Source: Heterodera schachtii
Taxonomy: Eukaryota; Nematoda; Chromadorea; Rhabditida; Heteroderidae
Reading direction: 5' to 3'
Length of the DNA stretch: 64,000 bases
Assembly (NCBI GenBank): GCA_023374025.1
Contig: SIJG01000037.1
Coordinates: forward strand, 926,211-990,210
Position 1 is the stretch's first letter, and each line of letters opens with the position of its first letter. Shown piece after piece: positions 50,140 to 61,577 of this stretch. Under the pieces are notes generated by a model that saw only the letters and a program-made list of their open reading frames with translations, was not told the DNA's origin and did no database searches. Position numbers and translations under genes: made by a program.

Positions 50140-53100
50140 GACCACTTACACGTTAGATTTTAGTAAAGTAATATCAAGTCCAAGGAGCTCTTTTACAGAC
50201 TAAATTTTTGTTTAACTCAATCCATTTATTTATTCGTTTTTTGAAACTGTCAACAGATGGAGCATCTGTTATATCTTTGTTGAGTTTAGACCATATTAAG
50301 GCCGTTCTGTTGATAAAAGAATTTGAAGTTTTACTGGATTGTGGTTTTAACACAACTTTACGTCTAAGATTGTAAGGGATGTGACCAGAAAATTGGGGAA
50401 ATATGTCTTTTTTAAGATGAGTAAGACCATTGATGATTTTGAATGCCTGAACTAAATCAATTGTTTTTCTCCTTTCTTCTAAAGTTTGAAGTTTGAATAA
50501 ATCAAGTCTTTGTTCGTAAGGTATATACGGAAGCCTACATTTAAATAAAGCAATTTTTGTAAAATATTTTTGGCATCTTTCCAATTTATTTATATCTTTT
50601 TTGTATGTCGGATTCCAAATTTCGGGCGCATATTCTAAAAGAGGACGAATGTATGTCTTGAATATTTTGGTCCAAATACGTATAGAGCGGGTTTTTAAAA
50701 TTTTGGCAATATTGCGAATCCTTAAATAAGCAGCTTTAATAATTTTAGTATAATGATTTGAAAATCTTAATTTATTATCAATTAAAATGCCTAAATCACT
50801 AATAGATTCAACCTCATTAATAATATTGTTGCATAATTTATATTGTTGTTTTGAATTATTTTTGCCGAGAAATAATATAAATGTTTTATTTTGGGAGATG
50901 TTTAAACCAAATGCATTAGCCCATTTTCCAATATTAGAACCCTGTGGAACACCAGACTGAATCGGATATAAATTAGAAAATTTGTTGTTAATTTTAACTC
51001 TCTAAAATCTATCCTTTAAAAATTCAGATAACCAACTTAGCAGTTTTCCCTTAATGCCAATGTTATGAAGTTTATTTATTAACATATTAATAGGAAGGGA
51101 ATCAAAAGCTTTCCGAAAGTCCACATAGATACAGTCAATATTTTTCTTACCGTATATGCTGTCGTACCAATCTTCTAATACTGTAATTAGTTGAGTATTA
51201 GTAGATCGGTGTTTAACAAAACCGAACTGATGCTCGGATATTAAATTATTCAGATGAAGGAAGTTATAAATGCTTTTTGCAATTATTTTTTCCATAACTC
51301 TACATAGACAGCAAGTAAGAGAAATGGGTCTGTAATTATGTGGATCGGAGTTACTATAGTCTACCACCCACAAAAAAAATGAATAAAATTGATACCATAC
51401 GTTCTCTCGTGGCCTGTAATGCTCAGGAAAAATACTCCTGAGGTGCGGAAATGGCAAAAAAACCGGTTTTTGAACCGGTTTAATACTCGAAAAATTGAGT
51501 GAAAAGGGGGGCTTCTGACCCCTGAAAACGGTCAAATTCGGACAAATTTAGTATCATTCGAAAGCTCTTGACGAGCTGAGTCTAAAAATCAAGGAATTAA
51601 GTCAAACCGACGCCATCTGAGCACCTCGACAACTGAGTCCCAGTGAAAAATGGACACTTCAGTACCGAAAAATAATAAACGGAAAATAACAATTGAAAAG
51701 CAAAATTTCGCAAAAGGGAGCATGCGAAGACGGAGCAAGTAGTGGGGCGAGACGGAGGGCGGAGGAAGGCGTCTGACGAGCGCCACAGGCGGTTGACTGC
51801 GGGGGCCCGGAGGGCCCCCGCCAATCAGTCAACCCCCTGCGGATCACGCGCGGACTTCTTCCGTAGCCCGTAGTCTCGCCCCACCTACTGGCCGCCGTAG
51901 TCGAGTGTGCGGCGGTTTTTTAGCGCAATAAGCTAAATTCAATCTTTTATATTTGGTGTTCTTTTACCATTTTCTGACTACTGGCTTAAAAATAGTCTTA
52001 ACGATTTTGAGGACCCATAACATGCGTTGGTTCGACTTAATTCCTTGATTTTTAGACTCAGCTCGTCAAGAGCTTTCGAATGATACTAAATTTGTCCGAA
52101 TTTGACCGTTTTCAGGGGTCAGAAGCCCCCCTTTTCACTCAATTTTTCGAGTATTAAACCGGTTCAAAAACCAGTTTTTTTGCCATTTCCGCACCTCAGG
52201 AGTATTTTTCCTGAGCATTACAGGCCACGAGAGAACGTATGGTATCAATTTTATTCATTTTTTTTGTGGGTGGTAGACTATAGTACAGCCTGTGGATCAT
52301 TTCGGTCACCTTTTTTAAAGAGAGGTATAACAATAGAATTTTTCCAAATTTCAGGAATTTTGCCTGTGTCCATTGATATTCTGAAAAGTTCGGAAATTAC
52401 AGGAGAAAGAGTAAGGTGGCAATTACGTAAGATTTTAAAGGAAATTTCATCGGGGGATGTGGATTCTCGATTCGGTAAATTTTTTAAAATTTTAGAAATT
52501 TCATCGGCATTAAATTCAACATCAGAAATAGATGGTCCATTGGGATTGGAAGGATAACTGCTAATTTGTGGAACATCTGAATTTGAAAAGGATTCTTGGA
52601 AAATTTTTGCAAAAGTTTCTGCTTTTAAATAATCATCAAAAATAATTTGGTTCTCGTAACTAAGAGAGTGGATTTGTTCAAAATTTTTTGTAAATTTATT
52701 TATATATTTGTAGATAGCATTTTTTCCTTTATTCAGAAAATTATTTTCATTTTTAGTAACAAAGTTATTTATTTGAATTTTTATATGTAATGAAATGCTA
52801 TCATACAAATGCCTATATTTATCACGGTTTATTTTTTGTAGTTTATAAAGTCTGGCTTTTTCCTTAATTGACAGTTTAAGACTCAATGGGTAGTTAGGCT
52901 TTCTGGATTTTTGACCGACAGTGATTTTAGGCAAGTATAATTCTACATATTCTCTAAAAAGAAGGTAAAAATGATTAAACTTATCTTCAATGGTAAATTT
53001 TTGTAGTAGTTTGTAGGGTAAAATTGAAGATAAGTTTAAATTTAGTAGATTAAGTTTTGTAGAATTATAATTGCGTACTGTAAATGTATTTGCCTTGCTC

Positions 53101-54604
53101 TTATTCTGAGGAAAAGACAATGAAAAATTAGTGGAAAGATGATCAGAACTAAAAATGTCCTCAATTAAAACATTATTAACAAAATCAGGTTTAGAAGAGA
53201 GAATCAGATCAAGCCAGGCACTACCACGAGTGGGTCCATTAGTCATAAGGAATAAGCCATACTTATTAAAAAATTCACAAAAAATATTTCCTTTTTCCGA
53301 CTTAGCATAAGGCGTTCCACTGGTCCAAGTTATGTCCTTTGCATTTAGGTTAAAGTCTCCCATTAATATAAAATTTTCTTCAAAATAGTTACCAATGAGG
53401 TTCAGAATCTTTTTTGTGAAATTAGCAGAAGTGTTCGGTGGTCTGTAAAGTAATGCTATTCTTAATTTTTTTGCTCCATTTATCTGAATAATTTGGATTT
53501 CACAATTGAATTTAGAGCAGGATAAAACAGAAAAAGAATTTACGCTTGTTTTTGTCAAAATCATTACTCCACCACCATTTTTTCCGCTTCTGCTAGCTTC
53601 ATATATTTTGTAATTGTTAGTAATAAATGGTTGGAAAGGTATTTTTTCGTTTGCCCACGTTTCAGTTACAAAAACTAATTCAAAATCTTTTAGGGCTATA
53701 ATCGCAGTAAATTCATTAAGCTTATTATTTAGGGATCGCATATTGATAAATGTTGAGTATAAAAAATTTTGTTTTTTATTTAGTAAAGTTTTCGAATTTT
53801 CTATGGGGTGTTCAAATTTTCTATGTTTAGTTTGTAAAAGAGCTAAATTAAGGTTATTGCCTCGTGAGTGGTCACCCGAAACACATCAAAAAGATTTGTT
53901 ATGACAAATACATTTAAAATTGGGGTCAGATTTAAAAGAGGGAATATCATTACGGGCAAGCACATGCCCAGCATAGACAATATAATCACAGGACGGGTCA
54001 TTTTCACGTTGAGATTTACACAAGGAAATGAGTCGGGCACGGTCAATGAGATCACTTTTCGACAGGGAGGGGCGCAACAAAACTTTAGAGAATTTGTTGA
54101 AATTTTTGATTTTGTTTTTGTTGCGCAAAAACAAATTGGTATGGAATTTTGTGGGGAGTTCAACTTTGAGCAACCTTGGACGTCCATCGGCTTGTTTTTT
54201 GCCCATTCTGTACACTTGCGTTGGCAGGCATTCAACTTCACAATGGTCCATCAGTTCTTTGACATTAGCCAAGTCCTCGGTTGCACGTTGCGTTGGCGTT
54301 GGGCTGTTGCTTTCTGGTAACTGCGCGATGACCACGCTGTGCTGTCGCCGTTCCTCGTCGAAGACCATGTTCGGGTTTCTTTCTCCGTCTTGTTCGCGTA
54401 CCATGGTGACCAGCTCGCGGCACATTCCGACCATTTGGTTCACCAGTCCCAACATTGCGGACGCCCATTGAGGCGCATCAGTGAGATGCTCCATGTGGAA
54501 TTGTTCAATAGCTGAGGCAGCATTGTCCAATTGGTGCACAATTCGCTGTTTTTTGGAGTTAATTTGGGGGGTAGTGACGGAGGGTCTGCGGCGGGAATTG
54601 GTCA
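50140..54604 (-). mobile_element. Non-LTR retrotransposon, defective
   Basis: Minus-strand element. ORF1 (54604-53886, about 240 aa) begins MTNSRRRPSVTTPQ and has the KKQADGRPRLLKVELPT segment seen in ORF1 proteins of nematode LINE-like elements. ORF2 (from about 53860) has an apurinic-type endonuclease (VTETWANE, LLYRPPNTS, LMGDFNLN, SSDHLSTNFSL) and a reverse transcriptase start (IPEIWKNSIVIPLFKKGD, NYRPISLTC, YVDFRKAFDSLP, IQSGVPQGS). Three lesions kill it: a 944-bp insertion at 51347-52290, an in-frame stop at about 51004, and an internal deletion just after SGVPQGS that removes the ADD catalytic region. The 3' part (about 50174-50930) is otherwise intact. Confidence 0.93.
51339..52298. 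mobile_element. 944-bp hAT-like foldback inserted in the retrotransposon, with 8-bp target duplication
   Basis: TGTGGATC occurs at 51339-51346 and again at 52291-52298, flanking an element with tips GGAGTTACTATAGTCTACC and (inverted) GGCTGTACTATAGTCTACC. Removing the element and one TGTGGATC brings the reverse transcriptase back in frame (NDP then NYRPIS), so the duplication is genuine. Arms of about 240 bp pair (51360-51600 with 52030-52280). The centre (about 51690-51930) is the GC-rich hairpin cassette also found at 16485-16705. No transposase. An 8-bp duplication fits hAT-type transposition. Confidence 0.9.
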
Positions 54605-54667
54605 TTTTTTGACAAATAATAGGCACTCAAACTTGGGTAATTAAACCTTAATTGGACTATCACTAGT

Positions 54668-54700
<33 letters not shown>
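54668..54700. repeat. A run of about 30 bases
   Basis: A long poly-A tract on the plus strand just beyond the 5' end of the minus-strand retrotransposon. Confidence 0.8.
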
Positions 54701-54703
<3 letters not shown>

Positions 54704-54843
54704 GAACGCTTCACGAATTTGCATGTCAACAAAAAACTGAAGATTGGACTCAGAAAAGTCGATTGGACTCGTAAAGTGAAATAGAATCCCTTTTTTTCAG
54801 TTCGCCTATTATTTTTAAAAATTTTGATTACCAATTCAAGAAA

Positions 54844-56137
54844 ATGTCTGACAATCCGAAAGAAGTGGAGAAGCAAATGGAAAAAGCGATGTAATAATTT
54901 AAATATTGTTTTTTTCTATGCTAATCATTTTGCTTTTCCGTTTTCAGCTTCATTTCCGACGACTGTTGGCTCAAAGTGTTCGATTTGCTCCCGCCCGTTC
55001 AGCTTGGCCTTGGCATTGCACTGGTCAGCCACCGTTTTGACCGCCGAGTGGACGAACACCTCAAAACGCGCAAATGGACATTGAAATTTATTGGAATTCG
55101 AAAGAAAATTGGAGAGAATGGCACAACGCAAATGCAAATTACCAATGAGCAAATTGTCACTGACAATGAAAAACCAATGCCCATCCCGGAAATTCAATTG
55201 CCACACGAAGTCATCGGATTCGAACGCATCGAAATCTCGTAAAATTGGCGATTATGTAAAATTTTTAGTACAATTTTCCCATTTTTAGTTTCGTCGACCG
55301 CAATGCCATCACTTTTCTCCACCGTTTTGGCCAACTCTTCGCTTCCCGTCCAATTAATTTGCACATCAATACGTGGAAGGATCGCATTGCGGAGTTCATT
55401 TTGCGCACCATTTGGCCAATGTTCGGAAAAAACATTCCTGTCATGGGATTGTCCGCCTCATTTTTCCGCCGTTTGCGTCAATTGGTCCCATCAATTCTCA
55501 ACGATCTTCCGTCGCTTCGCATTCTCAGCTTATATACCGTCAATCTCTTCACCTTCAACGAATTTCCGGCCGATGACAGTGCCATGGCGTCGGATGGACA
55601 AGCGTTGATCAAATGGCTGTTCACTCCCCGTCCGGACGATGTGCCAAAAGTGTTGAAATGCCTTTTGGAGATGGATGGTTGGATGTTGGCGTCGAAGCTT
55701 GAAGTCCTCAAAGCGGTGCTTACTATTTGTCATTTAATATTTTTAATGAATTTCCCACATTTTAGATATTTTCCTATGCTTCTTCTCCCGTCAATTTCAT
55801 TGTCCATATTTATATTGGTTTGCCTATTGCTGACTCCATTTTGGCCTTCGATTTGACCAACAAATTTACCCGTGAAAAATTGGAATTGAAAAGAATTGAC
55901 GCCGAATATTTTCTGATGGTTCGTTGTCCAATTGCGCGAGACGCGAGCAAATGGACACAATGGGAAGATGAAGCGAGTGATTTGCTTATTTTTGAACCGT
56001 CGAATCAAATTAGCATCCAAATTATCAATGAGAACGAAATCGGGGACGGGTCAGTGAATGCTTTTTCAAAAATGCAAATTAATTGCGTTTATATTTTTAG
56101 GCTTCTTGACGCAATGATTGGCCCAAATGATCAGTGA
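54844..56137 (+). CDS. F-box-like family protein, copy 2
   Basis: Exons 54844-54890, 54948-55238, 55289-55715, 55766-56049 and 56101-56137, in phase, 361 aa. After a short charged start (MSDNPKEVEKQMEKAI) comes SDDCWLKVFDLLPPVQLGLG then IALVSHRFDRRVDEHL, an F-box-type module. The middle reads FLHRFGQLFASRPINLHINTW and GLSASFFRRLRQLVPSILND, and the C-terminal domain ends LLDAMIGPNDQ. Exon count, all splice phases and the 427-nt third exon match copy 1 at 23743-25499. All reading frames are clean, so it is probably active. Function unknown; the family appears to be lineage-specific. Confidence 0.75.
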
Positions 56138-56519
56138 TCAGCAGCGGAAGTGAACGAATGATTTGCTGAAAAGTGATCGACCAATTTGAATTATGGAATT
56201 ATTGACGACGTGCACATAAAAATTGTTCTCTTTTCTTGATGAAATGATCATTTATAGGTATTTGTGTTATGCATGTCTTAAGGATAAATTTAGTGATTTC
56301 TTGAAACTAGAATTAGCTTAAGAAAATGTTGAGTGAATTTTTAAAAAATTTGTCAAAATTTGATCAAAGTCGGTCGTCAAAAATCCATCTCATCCGTTTG
56401 CAATTCCTGTCCAAATAGCGCAATTTGACAAACACCGTAAATCTCAGACAAAAAGAACCAGGTTTTCAGATCTTTTCGGTCATAATTTTTTGAAACTGGC
56501 TAAAATTTTTGAAATTTTG

Positions 56520-56615
56520 CAGGCTACTATTTGGCCGCGCACGAGGCGCAAAATGTGCTGTTGCAAAACTTCAGTGGCAATGTGAAAAATGCTCAAAAGT
56601 GCATCGAAAATTTAA
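56520..56615 (+). pseudogene. Fragment of TATDN3 exon 5
   Basis: TTGGCCGCGCACGAGGCGC, AAAATGTGCTGTTGCAAAAC and CTTCAGTGGCAATGTGAAAA repeat 49300-49375 of the TATDN3 gene with several substitutions. Nothing else of the gene is nearby. Confidence 0.8.
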
Positions 56616-57829
56616 CTTTTACAATTTCAAGCAATCCAAAAATCCATTCGAAAACATAAAAAAATATATTACATTTTGCCATTTATGGCATAGTGCACAT
56701 GGCGAAAATATAAAATATATTTTAAATTTTATATCCTGAAAAATCCCAGCAATTAGCAAATCAACTGCAACAGGAAAATAAAAAATTTATGAACAAATAT
56801 GTATGTACATATGTGTACAAATCTTGCTGAACTGACCCTTAATAATACATTAATTTAATAAACGTACAAAACATGAATTCTTAATTTAATGATAAATTAT
56901 GAACGCCTTGAAATCTTGTCATTTTTTTTGATTTTGTTGCTGTTAAGCGACGTCAGGGATGTCGTAGGATTTTGTTTTTGGAGTACTGCGATTAAAAATT
57001 TTATTTAACATTTTTACCAATTATGTGGTTCAATGGGTGAAACCCGTGAATTTTCCTAGCACGGTTTTACCGTTCGTTATCCGTGCCAAGTAATGACACT
57101 AAATTCCTCAACCATCGAAGGTGGTGGTGTGGATTGATGCAATTGAAAAAAGTGTACCTGATTCTTAATCATTACAATGGGAATTATCTGTATGTGTTGA
57201 CATACTGCACATGACATGTCTTGTATATAACTGAATTCGGGACCTTCCGAATTTCAAAAAAAAATTTTTTTTTTTTTTTTGGAAGTTTTGGATTGCTCAA
57301 AATTTTGTGGAAGCCGTATTCCGAATCGGAAATACGCAAATTATATGCCTCTTCTGTTGTTCGCCTTCAAACTACTAAACAACACAGCTATGGCCTCTTT
57401 TAATTTGCAAAAAAAATTTTTTTTTTTTTTTAGGTACTCACAAAGATGGCTTCTACGCATGGAGTTATGTAAATGAATCGTTGCGGTAGTGTGTTCGCGA
57501 GATGCCGACGTGTCGCGCAGCAAATGATTGTGGAGGAGTGAGGGGTGTATGGGTGGGGGAAGGCACTTCATTCCGATGTCACAAACAAAAAAAATTTTTT
57601 TTTTACATTTTCCAAATCATTTACAGCAAATTTTTTTTTTTTCATTTTTTTTTGAAGATGGAATGTATTGAAATTTTTCAAGACCAGTATTTGTTGTTAA
57701 ATTTGTTGGTCAATTTTTAAATAAGAGCCTCAACTGATGAGTGTCAGGCGAGATTAGTTGGATTAAAAAAGATTTTAAACAATTTTAAAATTTCAAAATC
57801 TGCATTCAGTTGATTGAGCTGTCAATGTT

Positions 57830-58570
57830 TTTGCATTGCATTGACATGACCAATGAGTGCAAATTGGCGCACGGTTTCTACGACCGTCGTGTCCCTCGCC
57901 AGCCCGTCGTAACGGAGTGCGTCCAAACACGCCATGCCCTCATTTGCTGTATTCACAATGGTATCGGCGGGTGGGCGTTAGCGCTTCATAAGCTGTTTTC
58001 TCGTTGTGCTGTTTAAAATTGTTTTGGCACGTCTTCCTTTTGTTGCGGTGGTAAATTCAAAGGCTTTTTTGCCTTCGAGAGTTGGGCGCCCGAATGTGTG
58101 AAAACACACAATGCAATCGAACGCCATGCCAACAATGGATAAGATGAGAGTGGGAACAGTTCAGGAGCGGGCGGTGACAAGCCGAGCAGTGGACTTGAAA
58201 TTGTTTTTGGCACGGTCTTCACGCTCTTGCGGTGGTGGACTCCGAATGCGCCATACGTCGTGCCAAGACGCTGCTGGTCACGAGTTGTGACGCTCAAATG
58301 TGTGCCACTGAAGCCAAATTGGACTCGGAGAAGTGCAATAAGCAGCGCCGTGCACACCACACCTGGACCATGGTCACCTTGCTCACAATCAGTGAGGTGT
58401 GTGTGTGAGGCCGTTCAAAACCAATAGAGTCCGGGCCCAGGAATTTTCCCGAGAGCCTCCCGATCACGTCTTTTTTTTTACAAAAACTGAAACAAAATTA
58501 TAGCGGAATTCAAATTTGTTTTAGTTTTGATGATGGTGTTCAACCACGGGAGAGGAGGCCATGTGCATTT
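57830..58570 (+). pseudogene. Decayed copies of thrombospondin-repeat exons
   Basis: 57835-57945 (TGCATTGACATGACCAATG...CGTCGTGTCCC) is a damaged copy of 59520-59625. 58195-58395 copies 59680-59875 with several indels (CACGCTCTTGCGGTGGTGG, ACGCTGCTGGTCACGAG). 58525-58565 copies the start of the exon at 60000. Frames are broken in each. They appear in the same order as the downstream set, so a block was duplicated and has since decayed. Confidence 0.7.
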
Positions 58571-58689
58571 TTATGGCCAATCCAATTTCATTTTTTTGTT
58601 CTACAAAACTTATTCACTAATGAATAAGTCAATTAGTTCGGGAGTGTCTATATGACAAAAGTCGGGATTTGGGCCGCAATCCTGTCATA

Positions 58690-58990
58690 CATTTTTTAGG
58701 GGGAGGGGGGGGGGGGGTCGACCCCCCCCCCCCCCCCCCCCCTCGCTCGCAAAGAGGGCCAGGCGAGGCGGGGGGGGGGGGGAGGTTCGCAGCGAAGGGG
58801 GGGGGGGGTCGCAAATTTGAAAATTTTCTTAACAAATTCATTAAAAACCAAAAAAAATTTTCCCCGGCGGCGCCTATCGGCACCGCCGGTCCCTTTGTTC
58901 CCGAAAGTTTTTTGGAAAAACCGCGCCGAAAAAAACGCTTTTTGAAAAGCAAAAAAAAAAAACATCAAAAAAAAAATCGGCGGCCGACCC
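58690..58990. repeat. G/C homopolymer-rich repeat with GGCGGCGCC hairpin
   Basis: G and C runs surround the word GGCGGCGCCTATCGGCACCG (58866), which recurs at 29307 in the same AT-rich context (AAAATTTTCCC(C)GG). Probably a dispersed repeat; its borders are unclear. Confidence 0.5.
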
Positions 58991-59029
58991 CCCCCCCCCC
59001 CCAGCTCTCGGTTACGTCAAATTTTTTAA

Positions 59030-60134
59030 GGAAACTCGGCACGTGGAGTCCATGCTCTGTCAGTTGTGGCCAGGACGGCTTCCAAACGCGCCTTGTGCAA
59101 TGCGCGGATTCGGAGGACAAAAAGTTCCGAACCAAAAGTGCATGGGCATCAAAAAACAACCGCAGACTGAGAAGCCACAAAGCTACAAAGTGTGTAGTCC
59201 GGGGCCATGCCCATATTGGTAAGAACGGAAGGATTTGTGCTGAACTGGGCGAACTCGTTTGGATTTTTTGAAGGCGTGCCGCTAAATGGGGCCATTGTTC
59301 CGTGTCGTGTGGCCACGGCATTCGCATGCGACATGTCGAGTGTATGGGCCAAATTGTGGACGACTCGCTGTGCATGAAGCCGATGAAGCACAAAACCAGC
59401 TGCCGTTGTGTGTTGTTGGCATGCACAGTTTGGAATGGCTTTCCACAAGCGGCGGCGATTTTCAATTAAAAATCAGTGCTCTGAGAGTTGTGGTGCCGGC
59501 GGAGTGAGCAGACGAAATTTGCATTGCATTGACACGAGAAATGGGCACAAATTGGACGCCCGTTTCTGTGAGGGAGTGCCGCACGAGCCCATCGAGACGG
59601 AATGCAACCGAACGCCATGCCCACGTTGGGTGTATTCACAATGGTTCCAGGTGAGGAAGAGAATAGGAGGAGGAGGTAAGCAATGTTTTGGCACAGTGTT
59701 CACGCTCTTGTGGTGGTGGACTTCGAATGCGCCATGCGTCGTGCCAAGACGCTGCTGGTCGCGAGTTGGACGTCCGAATGTGTGCCGCTGAAGCCAAATT
59801 GGAATCGGAGAAGTGCAATGAGCAGCCGTGCACACGATGGCACTTTGGACAATGGTCACCTTGCTCAGTGAGGTGTGTGAGTGCAACAGAGCCCGGACGA
59901 GATCGTGATCCCGTCAGCACTTTCCCGGGACCATCCATCCGACCTCGACTTTTCAAAACCGGGATGGGATACCGGATTTGAATTTCGTTTTGGTTTCAGT
60001 TGCGGTGATGGTGTTCAGCGACGGGAGGCCATGTGCGTTCGTGAGTCAGATGCTCAACGATTGGAAGAGAAGGATTGCGAGCCAAGGGAACGAATTGTGG
60101 AGAAGCAATGCCAAATGGCCGCTTGTCCCCATTG
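59030..60134 (+). CDS. Thrombospondin type-1 repeat cluster (ADAMTS/papilin-like), probably degenerate
   Basis: At least five TSP1 repeats are visible: GTWSPCSVSCGQDG (59040), AKWGHCSVSCGHGIRMRHVE (59283), NQCSESCGAGGVSRRNLHC (59470), SRSCGGGLRMRHASCQDAAG (59700) and SCGDGVQRREAMCVRE (60000). The last two exons (to 59872 and 60000-60134) join in phase (CSV-S-CGDG) with donors GTGTGT and GTCAGT. Each repeat has the WS..CS..CG core and conserved Cys. In the first and second repeats the frame shifts before the final Cys pair, and a stop precedes the third. No protease domain is in the window. Extracellular matrix or secreted protease-like roles are typical of the family. Either a dying tandem duplicate or a gene with sequence errors. 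Confidence 0.55.
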
Positions 60135-60814
60135 GTCAGTCGATTATGACCAATCAATTTTGATTTGATCAGTTTTATTATACAACAAAAAATTTTCAAC
60201 ATTGATCGATCCAGTAAGTTTTCGAATCGATCTCATTTTGTATCACAAAATGGTCGATCAGTCGTTAGTCATCAGCAATTCCGTTTTGATCACAAGTGAA
60301 CAAGATTTCCGCATGTCCAGTAAAATGCTGGGTCGGGACGACTAAAAAAGGGTTGGGAAACGGTACGACAAAACTGGGGAATTGGGCGGAAATCCTGTTA
60401 CAGAACTCTCAAGAATTCGATTATAAAGGAAACTCGGCTTCAGTTGTGGTATGGGTTCAGCGTCGGCGTTCCATGTGCATTTGTTAACCAATGATGGTGG
60501 CCAATTCGAGACTGATGCTCTCCCCCCCCCCTCAGCAAAAATTAAATCTTTTTCTATGTTTTACTCTGTTTTTCTTGGAAAATTCTTATTGTTGACAAGT
60601 GCATTTATTTAATCAAACTGTTTTTACAATACTTATATGTCGATATTTTTAAATGATTGTTTTTTCGGTAGAAACATATGTAAATTTAAGCATATTTGAT
60701 GGACAACGCTGCCCAGCCGCGAGACATTTTCTTCGTCGGTCAATCCCACGCAGTAAGTTTTTTTTTGTTTTGTAATCTGTTATTAGATTTGGAAGTGCTT
60801 TTGTCATGCTCTTT

Positions 60815-61205
60815 TTGTAATAGTATAGTTTTGTCCCCCGTTTTTTGGGCTTTTCGGGATCGCTGATCACGAATCCGCATCAAATTCGGCCAATTTTAAA
60901 CCCCCGACTCGAATTCGAACAAAAAGCGAACCAAATTTTTGAATTTCTTATTTTAAGTTTAGAAATGTAAATATTTTTTTGAAGCAATGATGATTTTCAC
61001 TTCGTTTCCATTTAATTTGACCGATTTTTAACCAAAAATTTGAATTTTCGTCTTTTGGTTCGAATTCGGGTCCAGCAGGCCTCGAAATTTGGCCGAAATT
61101 GTTGTTGGATTCTTTATCAGCGATCTCGAAAAACACAAAATTTGTTTTTATGACATTAAAATTTAATTTTTTCAAAAAGGGGGGAGGGCATAAACTACTG
61201 TGTTA
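60815..61205. mobile_element. Foldback, GTAATAGTATAGTTTTGTCC type
   Basis: Left GTAATAGTATAGTTTTGTCCC and right GGGCATAAACTACTGTGTTA are imperfect inverses. Arms carry GGATCGCTGATCACGAATCC and GATTCTTTATCAGCGATCTC. Third member of the family at 13939 and 30124. Confidence 0.65.
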
Positions 61206-61577
61206 ACACTTAAAATACTCAAATTTTGCAATTTTGTTGAAAAAGTTTTAATGGTTGTAAAATTTACAAAATTTTCCCATCGGGCCTAAAATCTTTAAAA
61301 TATTGGTTCATTAGCAATCGAAAACGTTGGTCATATTTTAGCCAAAATTAAACGCCGCCATTAACAAACGCATAATAATTTTTGAATTTTGTGTGGCGAA
61401 AAAGCCAAAAAAAATTTTTTATTCTGTGGCTTAGTAACTTTATAATTTTAAATTTTGTCCGCAATTAACATTGAATTAAATCGAAAAATAAGCCTTTTTG
61501 GATTTTTTTCACTTTTTATTAACCAAAATATATTTATGGTATTTTTGAAACAATTTTGGTTTTTGGTATCTTTGTAG

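Noticed and set aside
52102..52557. Plus-strand ORF of 151 codons mirrored by a minus-strand one at 51002-51535
   Set aside because: The shared start is the inverted arm of the hAT-like foldback; the rest is antisense of the retrotransposon.
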